64,000 nt of DNA from Amia ocellicauda (Eukaryota > Chordata > Actinopteri > Amiiformes > Amiidae). Below the pieces are notes generated by a model. The model saw nothing but the letters and a program-made list of their open reading frames with translations, was not told the origin of the DNA and ran no database searches. Shown one piece after another: positions 10,753 through 23,020 of this stretch. The position numbers and the translations under genes are program-made. The first letter of the stretch is position 1. Each line of letters starts with the position of its first letter. The stretch is from assembly GCF_036373705.1 (NCBI RefSeq), contig NC_089858.1:32342749-32406748 (forward strand), read 5' to 3'.

Positions 10753-11963
10753 CACTCACCTAAAGGATTATTAGGAACACCTGTTCAATTTCCCATTAAT
10801 GCAATTATCTAACCAACCAATCAGTTGCTTCAATGCATTTAGGGGTGGTCCTGGTCAAGACAATCTCCTAAACTCCAAACTGAATGTCTGAATGGGAAAG
10901 AAAGGTGATTTAAGCAATTTTGAGCGTGGCATGGTTGTTGGTGCCAGACGGGCCGGTCTGAGTATTTCACAATCTGCTCAGTTACTGGGATTTTCACGCA
11001 CAACCATTTCTAGGGTTTACAAAGAATGGTGTGAAAAGGGCAAAACATCCAGTATGCGGCAGTCCTGTGGGCGAAAATGCCTTGTTGATGCTAGAGGTCA
11101 GAGGAGAATGGGCCGACTGATTCAAGCTGATAGAAGAGCAACTTTGACTGAAATAACCACTCGTTACAACCGAGGTATGCAGCAAAGCATTTGTGAAGCC
11201 ACAACACGTACAACCTTGAGGCGGATGGGCTACAACAGCAGAAGACCCCACCGGGTACCACTCATTTCCACTACAAATAGGAAAAAGAGGCTACAATTTG
11301 CACAAGCTCACCAAAATTGGACAGTTGAAGACTGGAAAAATGTTGCCTGCTCTGATGAGTCTCGATTTCTGTTGAGACATTCAGATGGTAGAGTCAGAAT
11401 TTGGCGTAAACAGAATGAGAACATGGATCCATCATGCCTTGTTACCACTGTGCAGGCTGGTGGTGGTGGAGTAATGGTGTGGGGGATGTTTTCTTGGCAC
11501 ACTTTAGGCCCCTTAGTGCCAATTGGGCATCGTTTAAATGCCACGGCCTACCTGAGCATTGTTTCTGACCATGTCCATCCCTTTATGACCACCATGTACC
11601 CATCCTCTGATGGCTACTTCCAGCAGGATAATGCACCATGTCACAAAGGTCGAATCATTCAAATTGGTTTCTTGAACATGACAATGAGTTCACTGTACTA
11701 AACTGGCCCCCACAGTCACCAGATCTCAACCCAATAGAGCATCTTTGGGATGTGGTGGAACGGGAGCTTCGTGCCCTGGATGTGCATCCCACAAATCTCC
11801 ATCAACTGCAAGATGCTATCCTATCAATATGGGCCAACATTTCTAAAGAATGCTTTCAGCACCTTGTTGAATCAATGCCACGTAGAATTAAGGTAGTTCT
11901 GAAGGCGAAAGGGGGTCAAACACAGTATTAGTATGGTGTTCCTAATAATACTTTAGGTGAGTG
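10753..11963 (+). mobile_element. Tc1/mariner element, family C (1211 bp)
   Basis: The element lies between TA dinucleotides (10751-10752 and 11964-11965). Inverted ends are about 29 bp, CACTCACCTAAAGGATTATT and its near complement. It carries a plus-strand transposase gene broken by one missing base. A 180-bp left-end fragment of the same family lies at 41208-41387. Confidence 0.95.
10892..11931 (+). pseudogene. Tc1-like transposase with a single 1-bp deletion
   Basis: The frame opens at MGKKGDLSNFERGMVVGARR and carries an N-terminal helix-turn-helix domain, then CSDESRF (first Asp) and QQDNAPCHKGR (second Asp). It then leaves frame near 11661 at an A-run of three. The other frame continues with WFLEHDNEFTVLNWPPQSPD, the catalytic Glu in NPIEHLWD, and the C-terminal PRRIKVVLKAK. 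One extra A would reconnect the parts, so only one lesion is visible. The usual Trp before the first catalytic Ser-Asp is Cys. Confidence 0.9.
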
Positions 11964-12247
11964 TATACTGCATTCACAGTCTAAGTAACATGCCTTTAAT
12001 TTCACTTCTCATTGTTCAAATTCAGTTATAAAAGGACATAGGGGTGCTTCATGCTATGCTGCATGTGTGTGAACTTCACTCACGTCCTCTCCATGCTGGT
12101 GCCCTTGTTCAGCCTCTTGCCCCGCGGGTACTCCAGAAGGCAGATGAACACGCCCGCCGCACTGTGCTGCCAGTCAAGGAGTATAGCAATGCCACACAGC
12201 TATTCCACCAGCTCAGTTACACAGGACTGGGGAGTGCTTATATGAGG

Positions 12248-12560
12248 GGTGTCAGACCCCAGTGCTGGGGGGCCACAGTGTCTGCTGGGTTTCGTTCCAG
12301 CCCAGCCCTCTGCTCCTTAATTGGTCTAATTAAACAATTAACTGCATTTATTGAACACTGCTCTCCAGACTCTGAAATGTTCTGTGGGTTCAATGTTTTG
12401 AGTCATCAACAGATTGTACGGTATCAGCTATGAAAATACAATATAATAATGTAAGATAAGCCTACCTGCAAAAATAATGACATTAATTAAGTAATAGGGA
12501 GCTGCTGCTGGAACAAAAACCAACAGACACTGCAGCCACCTGGGACACACACAAAAAACA
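12248..12560. repeat. Inverted pair of a dispersed fish repeat
   Basis: From 12262 the plus strand reads ggggggccacagtgtctgctgg and continues with ttccagcccag and ttaattggtctaatta. From 12545 the minus strand reads caggtggctgcagtgtctg and continues with gttccagcagcagctcc and tacttaattaatg. The two halves are copies of one repeat facing each other, which suggests the terminal inverted repeats of a short non-autonomous element. The minus-strand half mimics an exon with good splice sites. Confidence 0.55.
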
Positions 12561-12716
12561 AGTAAACGGAACAATGTTTTAGTTCTTCACATATTTCAGA
12601 GTAACAGGCAGGACAATAAGTCAGCTAAGTAGTCCCATCCTGCTATGGGCAGCACTGAAGCAACTTCAGTGGCAGAAATCAAGAAACTGGCGGGACAAAA
12701 TGGAAGGTGGGAAATA

Positions 12717-14348
12717 CAGTGCATATGGAAAGTATTCACAGCGCTTCACTTTTTCCACATTTTGTTATGTTACAGCCTTATTCCAAAATGGATTAAATTC
12801 ATTATTTTCCTCCAAATTCTACAAACAATACCCCATAATGACAACGTGAAAGAAGTTTGTATGAAATATTTGCAAATTTATTAAAAATAAAAAACAAAAA
12901 AAAGCACATGTACATAAGTTTTCACAGCCTTTGCTCAATACTTTGTTGAAGCACCTTTGGCACCAATTACAGCCTCAAGTCTTTTTGAGTATGATGCTAC
13001 AAGCTTGGCACACCTATTTTTGGGCAGTTTCTCCCATTCTTCTTTGCAGGACCTCTCAAGCTCCATCAGGTTGGATGGGGAGCGTCGGTGCACAGCCATT
13101 TTCAGATCTCTCCAGAGATGTTCAATCGGGTTCAAGTCTGGGCTCTGGCTGGGCCACTCAAGGACATTCACAGAGTTGTCCTGTAGCCACTCCTTTGTTA
13201 TCTTGGCCATGTGCTTAGGGTCGTTGTCCTGTTGGAAGATGAACCTTCACCCCAGTCTGATGTCCAGAGCGCTCTGGAGCAGGTTTTCAACAAAGATGTC
13301 TTTGTACATTGCTGCATTAATCTTTCCCTCGATTCTGACTAGTCTCCCAGTTCCTGCCACTGAAAAACATCCCCACAGCATGATGCTGCCACCACCATGC
13401 TTCACTGTAGGGATGGTATTGGCCAGGTGATGAGCAGTGCCTGGTTTCCTCCAGACATGACGCTTGCCATTCAGGCCAAATAGTTCAATCTTTGTTTCAT
13501 CAGACCAGAGAATTTTGTTTCTCATGGTCTGAGAGTCCTTCAGGTGTCTTTTGGCAAACTCCAGGCGGGCTATCATGTGCCTTTTATGGAGGAGTGGCTT
13601 CCATCTGGCCACTCTACCATACAGGCCTGATTGGTGGAGTGCTGCAGAGATGGTTGTTCTTCTGGAAGGTTCTCCTCTCTCCACACACTGGAGCTCTGTC
13701 AGAGTGACCATCGGGTTCTTGGTCACCTCCCTGACTAAGGCCCTTCTACCCTGATCGCTTAATTTGGCCGTGCGGCCAGCTCTAGGAAGAGTCCTGGTGG
13801 TTCCAAACTTCTTACGTTTACAGATGATGGAGGACACTGTGCTCATTGGGACCTTCAATGCTGTAGAAATTTTTCTGTACCCTTCCCCAGATCTGTGCCT
13901 CAATACAATCCTGTCTCGGCGGTCTACAGACAATTCCTTAGACTTCATGGCTTAGTTTGTGCTCTGACATGCACTGTTAACTGTGGGACCTTATATAGAC
14001 AGGTGTGTGCCTTTCCAAATCATGTCCAATCAACTGAATTTACCACAGGTGGACTCCAATCAAGTTGTAGAAACATCTCAAGGATGATCAGTGGAAACAG
14101 GATGCACCTGAGCTCAATTTTGAGTGTCATGGCAAAGGCTGTGAATACATATGTACATGTGCTTTTTTTGTTTTTTATTTTTAATAAATTTACAAAGATT
14201 TCAAACAAACTTCTTTCACATTGTCATTATGGGGTATTGTTTGTAGAATTTTGAGGAACATATTTAATTCAATCCATTTTGGAATAAGGCTGTAACATAA
14301 CAAATTGTGGAAAAAGTGAAGCGCTGTGAATACTTTCCGGATGCACTG
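12717..14348 (-). mobile_element. Tc1/mariner element, family D (1632 bp)
   Basis: TA flanks lie at 12715-12716 and 14349-14350. The ends are CAGTGCATATGGAAAGTATT and its near complement, and the terminal inverted repeats are long (roughly 165 bp: 12717-12885 and 14180-14348). The element carries a minus-strand transposase gene interrupted by one in-frame stop. It lies between the cyba and mvd remnants. Confidence 0.95.
12935..13948 (-). pseudogene. Tc1 transposase with a single nonsense codon
   Basis: The frame runs from MKSKELSVDRRDRIV through [13 protein letters not shown] (first Asp) to ALDIRLG, then a TGA at 13247-13249. The same frame carries on with [12 protein letters not shown] (second Asp), [11 protein letters not shown] (Glu) and the terminal GAKGASTKY. 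Family proteins have Arg at the stop position, so a CGA to TGA change (CpG decay) explains it. No frameshift is visible, and every catalytic motif looks normal. Confidence 0.92.
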
Positions 14349-14349
14349 T

Positions 14350-14638
14350 ACCTATAAAGATGTTTTGAGCATTATCAGTTCATGGATGTATCAACATGCT
14401 TAGTGGGACGCAGGATGTGAGGTTCATCAAGTGAACAGAACTTTGTGACAATGCAACAATGGCCCAGGAAACAGCTCTTTAACTAGGCAATAAATGATTG
14501 CTTTCTGAGTTTTGCATTAAACTGAGCTAAACTAGATGACCGTGTTGTAGCTATGAGAGGAGCTGCATTGAAATAACGGTGTTATTCTTCGACCTGTAAT
14601 TTAGTTTTACAGTACTTGTCTGTGTGTAGGTCACCCAC
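14350..14638. other. Short spacer between element D and the mvd remnant
   Basis: No cyba exon 1-2 or downstream mvd exon is recognisable here by eye on either strand. Confidence 0.4.
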
Positions 14639-14939
14639 TTTCTCTCAAACAGGACTGCAGTCGCGGCTGGTTGATGTTGTCCTCTTTGCCATTGAGCCAG
14701 ATGCGATCTTCTTTAAAGTGACGACTGGAGGCGACTGTGGTAGTGGTCTTCAGCTACAATGGTAATCAGATCACACAGAGCTTTATGACACAGAACGGTA
14801 ATTGCACAGTGATGTGTTTCATTTGTATAGTAATGCGATCAATTGGCATACATGTACTATAACTGTACCTGGTCTTGGTGAAGTGTGACACTCAAAGAGG
14901 AATTTATGGGCAAGATTAAATCCTCATCCCTCTTCCCCC
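14639..14939 (-). pseudogene. mvd: mvd remnant: two exons of mevalonate diphosphate decarboxylase
   Basis: Diphosphomevalonate decarboxylase makes isopentenyl diphosphate in the mevalonate pathway. Exon 14869-14939 (minus) encodes [20 protein letters not shown] followed by QDQ, and exon 14639-14753 encodes [20 protein letters not shown] ending in QSCLRE. Both match the N-terminal part of human MVD, join in phase 0, and have intact GT-AG borders. The first exon (metal- and substrate-proximal NIAVIKYWGK segment) was not found upstream. All later exons are missing, since cyba and a Tc1 copy follow at once. The mvd-cyba order and orientation are as in human. A truncated duplicate is likely; a misassembly is the alternative. 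Confidence 0.8.
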
Positions 14940-15245
14940 CTGGAGAGTAGAATAAAAACATACGATCTGAAATAAGCGATCATCGCCCACCCCAACTCGA
15001 CAATACAATACAACCCCCCTGAATGAATGAATGAATGCATGAATGTCCACATCAGGAATCCAACCCAAACCAAAACAAGACAATAGAGATTTCACTCTGC
15101 TGAAAGTATAGGTGAACTAGGGACTCTTGTCTTTATTAAACTTGTGAATATTCCCTTACGATGATGCTGCGACCAATGCACGTTTCTAATGTTGACACCT
15201 TGTGGACAAACGTTGTATTGAAGAAGCTAGGAGCGTTATAACCGA

Positions 15246-15441
15246 GTGATTCCGAAGATATCCGTAAAAGGACGAGCCCTGTCAGACCGTGGAATTCCGG
15301 GGAGAGCCGAAGCGAACCCCGGAAGTGTTTTTTCTCGTATTGTGCCAGTCAGGTTGGGGGAAACTGCAATGAAACGAATCTTATTACACTTTACTGTAAA
15401 ATCTTGTGGGATAATACGGCGAATGAAAGCAGGAGAATACG
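15246..15441 (+). promoter_or_regulatory. CpG-rich patch: candidate zdhhc7 promoter and untranslated exon 1
   Basis: CpG dinucleotides are dense here against an AT-rich background, with an ETS-type CCGGAAGTG at 15319-15327. A good 5' splice site follows 15441 (gaatacg then gtaagg). The next plus-strand gene is zdhhc7, whose start codon lies just inside an exon with a strong acceptor at 26353, so an upstream non-coding exon is expected. The patch also lies just upstream of the minus-strand mvd exons and may have served both genes. Confidence 0.4.
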
Positions 15442-16561
15442 GTAAGGAAGCCATAGCAGTTGATCTGAAATAAAAATAATATGACAAAAGCAGCCGATGT
15501 TACACATGTCTGTCAGCTTGATAAAGATCCAACACAGAACTGCACGATCACCGAGCTTGTGTTTGAAACCTGCTGTCATTATTGAACTAATACAAGTGAT
15601 TTGAAGTATTTGAGTGTTGTTTTATTTTCCACGGACTAAACAGTATTTTCTCACTTGTCATTGTGTGTTTCTGTTGTAACATGTCTTGGCCTGAAACATG
15701 GGTAGCCTCGATTCACTAATGTTTATTGTGGAAGATCTGTAAAGAGAAAGGCATGCATTCATTGGTGCTAATTAAAGTGCCTCTGAAAAGCGAGAGTAAT
15801 AAAACATAACGTAACTGGCGTGATAATGTAAGAAAGCATTGCGCCTTTCTAAATCCAAGGGCAATTATATTAGAAATATGAGAGAGAGAATAGAAATCGT
15901 TAATAAATCCACCCCTAATTACATTCGTTTATGGACGACGATTCTTAGGATAAATGATTGAAAATCACTTCTCTCTTTTTGTAAATAAATTGTCTAAACT
16001 TTCCTATGTCGTTCAAACAGCGTCTTCCGTAGATTAATATTAATCTTGTGATTAACCCGATTAAGTTTTGTAGTGTAAGCAAACAAAGCTCATACAGTGT
16101 ACAGGAAAAATCATTCAAACAAATCTTAAAAACACTGATGGTAACTTTAGTAGCAAACTTATTCTTGTTCTCTACTCTGGTGACGTACGTCACCTTGTTT
16201 TCCAGTTGATTGTAACAATTCAGCATTAAAACGTACATTTAATCAAAGCAATTTTAAATAGTTGTATTTCCTCGCATTAAAAATCAATGCATCCGTGTCC
16301 ATGGAAAACCACCTTCGCCAACAAAAGCAAGAGCAGTGTGTAGAAACCGCTCTCTGGCGCTTGTGTCTACATAGAGCACTATTCTGTATTTATTTAGGAA
16401 GTTATTAGTTTAAAACGCACTGAGGTATTGTACTTTTTGTAATGTCTTGCACCAGTTAGTCTCCATTTGACAGTGTGTGGCTGGGGGGACCTGCAACTGA
16501 CCTTCCTGTCTGCACCAGGGCAGTGATTCACTGGTCACAGGGCAAGCAGGGTGCTGTGGTG

Positions 16562-16601
<40 letters not shown>

Positions 16602-16602
16602 C
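16562..16602. repeat. (GACA)n microsatellite
   Basis: About ten perfect GACA units are visible. Confidence 0.95.
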
Positions 16603-19600
16603 ACTTACTTCACAGCAATGCAGAGCACAATGAAGCTCGACATTCACACTCACACTAACAAGACCATAAAGTTGATCGAATGGGGAAACTATTATCTTTC
16701 TAGTCTAAGGCAAAGGTTCATGCAGATTGTGACAAGGGAAGGGTGGGTCTGTGTAGCGACCTTCTCCCTGAACCATAACTTTATCATCAGGGTTTGTTTA
16801 ACACATATAAGGGGTAAGCCATTGTTACCTTTTAAGTATTAGACATTGTCTTTGACACTTATTGTTTTGGAATTACCTGAAGGAAATTACATGGTTTCCC
16901 ATAAAAAAGAAGTACAGTTCATTATTCTGTGAGCATGCTCTGAATACACACTTATCCTGTACTTAACTGTATTTCTTTTTAATGAAGGTTAGTTAACTAT
17001 TGATATCTGTGTGGTATGGCTATGTTTGGTCCTGGCAAACCTAAGTATCCTTTAAAATGGCCAAATGCACTTTCCTAATGCACCTGAACACATATAAAAT
17101 CCCACTCTAACTCTGTGATAATTTCCCCTCATGCAACAATAGTACATTGTGTGAAACCTCAGGGATTATTATTACACTTAATACAGTAAAATATTTAATG
17201 ATTAATTCATCAAATTGCCCCTCACCTTGTTCTTACCGATCCTCTACTACACACTCACAAAATGACCTGGTAAAGTTACAGAATTTAGATCAAATCCATA
17301 GAGTGGGTGAGCACTAAAGGGGTCAGTTTGAAGTCGTCTCTCCTATTCACACCTCTACAGCTAATTTATAAGTAATGCCACTCCGTTATAGATTTAAAAC
17401 ACCATTTTATACCCAACCTACCTACCTTTATTGTTCAATAAAAGCAAGATACATTGTTAAACTAAAGGAAAGGTTACCAGGTGTCTGATATTAATTTTAA
17501 AGGTCTGTTTAGTTGGTTTACAGTGATTGAGGGTGATCACACTCTTAAATTCACATATTTAAATTCAATTTAATGTACCAGTGACTCAAAAGTAGACGTG
17601 TGGGGGGCTTAAAATGACTCGGGAAGCTTGAATAAGTACCTAAAAGCCCTTTCAGATGTGGTAGTGAGGATCTTTACTATATTAGATTTGTCTGTTGTTG
17701 TTGCATGATTTTTATGCTCCAGTTTGTATCTGCATTTAGACAAGGTACTTTCATAATTTATTTTCTCTGGTAGACAGGGATGAGGCCTCTGCAAGTCCAT
17801 TTCCACGGCAAATCTCATTAGCTTCCAATCCGCAAATGCTGAGGGTCTCTGTGCTGGCATGCTTCTTTCCGCAGGATTCAGGCACACGCTGCACTTGCGT
17901 GTTCCTCAGTAATAGGTGTTGATGTTACTCGCTCTTGACAGGCCTATGCACTCAAAACTGACACTATCTGGATTCCAGTGAGGCAGATAATTGAAGCGAC
18001 CCTAGCAGTATAGGAGTGGGGTAGGTTAAAAATGCTAATCCGTCTGTTGACACTCCAGGGGCATTGTAGTTTTTCATTCTAGTAAATTGAGCTCAGTGGG
18101 TGGTGGGGGGGGTGTATATTTGGCATGGTCTCCAGGAATCTCTTTATTTGGCAGATCCCTCTATGCCCTGAGCAGGAAAGCCCAATGCACAGTCAAGCAA
18201 CCTGAGGGATTCCACTTTATGTGGGTCAGAGCCTGAGAAAGTTGAGCTTACACCAATGACATTTGGTAAATGAACTTGTGGTTTTATTCTTTTGAATGGA
18301 CAGCAAGCTAATATTTAATGTTTGTTTTATTTGGCACCAATACAATCAAATATGGAGTTGCAGTACACACAAACGTACACTGCAGGGCATTGAATTAGGC
18401 GTTGAGAAAAATCAGCCAGAGTCATTCCCAGTATTATGGAAACCCTATACATGTTCAAGTTAAAGCAGCTAGTTTATAAATTGAGGATTTAAGGCAGAAC
18501 TGTACAACCCAGGGCTCTTTGGGGGCCAGGCATGGGAATTGCTTTAGTCTTAAACAGTTCCTACACACGTTTTTACACAGAGAGGTGTGGGAGTCTGGAA
18601 CAAACTGCAAAACTATAGTAGTTGAATGCTGCACAGAGCTTTCTTTTATCTATTCAAATGGTAGCTTCTGGGAGGGATATAGATTGATACTGACTGAGTT
18701 GATTGACACTCAGAATTTCTGATTTGCTGCAAGATTTTGTATTGATTAATCCGCACTGTGGGAAGAAATGAAGAAAACTGATTTACCTATAAAAAAAGCT
18801 ATTCAAGCTTTGCAACCTTTACTTTTGGTATAATTGGTTTTCCCATTGCACATTTCAATGTGAGTTATTCCTGTGGAAGCTTTAAAAAAGAGGCCACTTT
18901 CAGCTCTCACAATAGGTATCAGCTGTCAAGGTGCTTTTTATCAAGGCTGTCTCTCTCTCTCTGAGCAGGTAGCGTACTGACACACTTTTATCCCCATTGA
19001 AAGTCTGTGTGTATGTTTGTAGGTCTCTGGTGCTGAATGCTGTTGTGTAGCCCTTGCCCAACCACAGGCCAGATGAGCAGACATGTCAGTTGAAGACTGA
19101 AATTCCGAGGTAAGTAACACTACTAATTGAGGAGGCGAGTTGGGGGACAGAACGGGGTGGGGGATCAGAGACCTACACAGAAAATAACCTGCCAGACACA
19201 GTGGCTTCAGACGGACATTTTGACTTGCTGTTAAAACCCTGGATACCAACGCAATACTTGAGTGAGAATATCAGAATGCTGCAGGGGAAAAAATATTATT
19301 TTTCTGTGATTCCGCTTTCATCAGCAGTTTCAGTATTTACTGTTTGCAGTCCCTAGTGGTCTTTCTGTTCTGATTTTGAGGTGACCTCTCTTACTATGTA
19401 TGTGTGTGGATGTGTTTGTAGGGGGTAGTCTCAGAGCAATGAAAATCAGGTTTAAATTATGGGCTTAAACCTCCTCCACACACACAAGGCAAAAGAAAAC
19501 GTAACATCTGGTATAGCAGCTGCTCCTGCAGTTAATGTTACTGCTTTTACTGTGTTTTATCTTTTTTCTGCTGGAAAATCAATACTGCTTTCACTTTAAA

Positions 19601-19965
19601 ACAGCCTCTGTTCTTCCCGAGCTTTGTATAATACCAGAAACGTGCTAGGTTTTCAGGAGGCAAAGACTTTGTGCTCATCTTTTATAGGCATTAATAAGCC
19701 TAGACTGATAAAATTAGATGTAAGACATGAACTACATTTAAGTCTTATCGCCACCACGTTTGTTATGTTATGTACGGGGAAAATGCATACCTACTCTGTT
19801 TATAATTACATTTATATACCGTTTCACCCTCGCATATTGGAATTTATTTCCCTCTGTTTGCACCCAATCCATATTCCTATAGCACTTCTTTGTAAATGTC
19901 AATGTCTGTGACTTAGTGGTATAGTGAGCAGGGAATGTATATAATTTTAGATTTAGATATCAGTG

Positions 19966-20095
19966 TTGGGAAGGTTACTTGGAAAAGGTATTCTGTTACA
20001 GAATATCCATTACTTGGTTTTGAAAATAAATTGTAACATAATCTGACACAATACTCCAAATAATTAACCTAATCAGATTACTATAAGAATTCATT
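19966..20095. repeat. Dispersed repeat beginning gtgttgggaaggttact
   Basis: The start gtgttgggaaggttact and the following run about bringing threshold-like tta/gtaac motifs (ttctgttacagaat, aattgtaacataatctgac) match a very common type of interspersed fish repeat. I cannot assign its class. Confidence 0.35.
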
Positions 20096-21094
20096 TGGGA
20101 TCCTTATTAAAAAAAACTAAAACATTCACAACAGTAGATGTTCAGTAAAACAAAATGTAAATATATTTTATATTTAATGTGCAATCAATTTTAATATGGA
20201 AGACTGATCGATTTTTGCTGTAGTTGTTCATCTCTTTCAAATCTAATTCTGGAAGCTTTTGCGGCGAGTTTCATATTCACAGTCTTGCATAATTCACAGT
20301 ATAGGCCTGATGTTTTGCACACAAACACAGGCAAGCTTTTCACCTACCTGGGAACCAGTATGCACATAAACCGTGTGTCTTTACTGGATTTTTCATTTCA
20401 TTCATTTATCTTGTTTGAACTTGGATATTTATATGTGCTTATCTGCTGTTTTGCATTTAATTATTCTTTATTATAGGGGAACTAGCACAGTCACTAAAAG
20501 TATTGGTTTATACTCATGTGTTATTAGTTATAAGTAAGGAAATGAGATGTTTCTGTTCCATTCTATAATTGTAGTAACTTTCATATAAATTTCATCACAA
20601 TCATGGCTATTGTAAATAACTCAAAGGAGAGCCCTTTGGTGTTTCAGGATGTTAAGTTTAATCACTTACCAGAAAGCAGAAAAGACTACATCTAAGAGTA
20701 TGGGCTTTGTCTTTCTGCAGCAGCTATGGTCAGTAGTAGTGAGACCATATGGCTCAATGTTCACCTGGACACTTTGTGAGGGGACGGGATTTTAAATTAG
20801 CCTTTAAACTGAAAGAAGTTAACACCATTGCCAAATTGAGTCCCATTGCATTGCAATACCTATATCAACTAAAGGTTCATCACAACACATTCGTATGTGT
20901 CATCTTATTTCTTTATCTCTCGTTAATGATTAATAAAGTATAATTATAAGCGTGTAATTATAATAGATGTAATATTGATCATTATTCCTGATCTACCCTC
21001 TGTACACACAATTAATGTAACGCTGCACTGTTTCTTGTACTGGTTTTCAGTTTACATTATCTATACTGTATTTTGCATTTATTGTAATTTACTG

Positions 21095-21155
21095 TAGTAT
21101 TTGTGAATGCTGTAAGTTGCCCTGGGTGAGAGCATCTGCTAAATAAATAAATGTC
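21095..21155 (+). repeat. L2-type LINE/SINE 3' tail
   Basis: Contains gttgccctgggtgagagcat then ctgctaaataaataaatg, the common tail shared by L2-clade LINEs and dependent SINEs of fish. Related degenerate tails occur at 4456-4510, about 30890-30935, and (minus) about 45605-45650. Confidence 0.6.
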
Positions 21156-23020
21156 AAAGTCTTTCCTGATCAAATGAGTAGCGTTTGGAATAATAAACCG
21201 CAGATCACTGTTACATGTCGGCTGAGCTCGGAAATTAAGCACCGCTTACATCTTTTAAATAATAATAATAATAATAATAATAATAGGGGAGAAATACTGT
21301 TCTCACATTGTTTATCTTTTTACAATTGCCCAAACTCTGCACTAAAAACAGAAACACCTGGTGTTAGCATGAGGGAAAAACCTTATCCCTCCACTAGTGA
21401 TGCCTGTAGTTCTTACACAATATTAATTCCCTACCCCAGACAGACTAATAATGCATTTAACAGGTCAGTACAATTACAAAAATAGTCAGTGTTTTTTACA
21501 TAGTCTGTACCCTTCTATAACAAAGGTAGAACACATGTTAAGATAATCAATTGTTTTAGGTAAAATGTCAAACACATTTTAGAATGCGCTTCCTGCTAAA
21601 TGTCTGCCATGTGGCTGCTTTCTGCCATCAGACAATAAAGACTGGGTGGAACAGAACGGGTGGAACAGAACGCTCATGAAACGAACATTACCAATAAAAT
21701 ATCTGTCACTCACATAGTTAGGCACTGAAGAGGGAGAACATTGAAATCAGGTTATAATGCCAAGCTTATAATTTGGATGCAAAAGATAAAAACTACATTA
21801 CAAACTAAATTAAAGCCTGGGCTTCTTTCCCCTCAGATCACAGCTGGAGGTCACCATTATTATAGTGATGTAAAGTAATGATAAAATTAGTTAATCCCAC
21901 CCCAGGCTCTTTCATCTTGTGGCAGTGTGTTTTTCCCCGGCAGAATCCTGTTTTTTCACCTTATGTATGAAACAATGCTTCTATAATTACACATCACACT
22001 TAGTCCTACTTCATTTAAAAGAATAATACTAGTTCTGATTGCGATGTCAGTTGTTTTCCGTAAAATAAACAAAACCTCTGTACATTCATGTGATGACTTG
22101 CAGAGTTGGTGGCAGCCTCCATAATGCCTACTTAGTTACACAATCTATTGTGCTGAATATAACTAAGCTGCATGTACATGGAAACGTGTTTTACTACACA
22201 GGCACCCTGCCAGATTCTCGCAATTTCCTTCCTCTTACCTATTTCCTATACATTTCCTTTATACTCTCACTTGCTATCATCTGACTGTGCTGTATATAGC
22301 TTGTCCCAGATTTAGGTAAAATCACATGGTTTATCTCCCAATCCAGATATTCCCTGAAAAGGAGTCAACACATGTGGATGAGGTCCATCTAGATCTGGAT
22401 TTGTCTATTTTGATTTGTTGTTGTTTTCCAGTTATCATATCTCTTAACATGGTTCCCTATTATTATTATTATTATTACTATTTACTGACCTCTCAACTAA
22501 CCTGGAGGCAGAGCCATCCCAAAGCCCCCTACATAGGATAAAGTTCACAAGCATGTTCTAGATACAGAAGGCTGGGTGCAGAGAACATGATAATAGTGTT
22601 TTTTTCTTTAAGGAAAACCATTATGAGTATTGGGAAAAAATGGTGGATTATCTGGTGTCTTTTTGTCTTCCATAAGTTCGGTTTTATGCACTATGCCCTA
22701 GTGAACTGCAGCAAAACAGATTGCTATCCCTAAGTGATGCAAATTCTGAGCAGGCCAGAACAGCCACAGAACCAGGGGATCTGGCAGCATTTGCAGTCCG
22801 CTAAGCTGCCTATTGACAGGTCATTATACACAAAAGCACTCCCCAGAGCAGAGTAAGGACTACTAGGGATTGGCAGACAGGGAGTGCTGAGGCTAGATAG
22901 GGCTCGAAAAGTGGGAGAGGAAAGCAATTTTTACTGTAGAGCGCAAGTAGAAACTTGGGCTCCACATTATTTATGCTTAGTCATGTCTTGTGGTTTAGAA
23001 GGTGCTGTCTCACGGCTTAT

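Larger units (their letters stand above)
9047..12161 (-). pseudogene. cyba: cyba (p22-phox) remnant: exons 3, 5 and 6, with a frameshift
   Basis: p22-phox is the membrane partner that stabilises NADPH-oxidase NOX2 and recruits p47-phox. Three minus-strand exons are recognisable. The first, 12084-12161, encodes AAGVFICLLEYPRGKR. The second, 9697-9778, encodes a membrane segment LSVPGGFILPTVLGCVSLG. The third, 9047-9240, encodes AAIRGEHWEPILPQ and a C-terminal VNPIPVT close to the human tail. In the last exon the start and the VNPIPVT end lie in different frames. The shift falls in the C-rich proline codons after KQPPQN, and one extra C in the run at 9144-9148 would make the frame continuous. 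The exon with the MxxVVKxxGPxTRNYY segment and the first two exons were not found between neighbouring genes. A Tc1 copy sits in the intron. Splice sites of the surviving exons look intact. Most likely a decaying copy; a base-call error and assembly loss are alternatives. Confidence 0.75.

Noticed and set aside
12450-12545. Minus-strand open frame with splice sites and a hydrophobic segment, at first taken for cyba exon 2
   Set aside because: The sequence is an inverted copy of a dispersed repeat found next to it and at 9515-9675, and it does not resemble p22-phox.
15246-15473. 75-aa plus-strand frame in the CpG-rich patch
   Set aside because: No family resemblance; a splice donor cuts it at 15441; better explained as an untranslated first exon.
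21205-21245. Short match to the 5S rRNA internal promoter (gagctcggaaattaagca)
   Set aside because: Too short, no 5S body around it, and no clear SINE structure.
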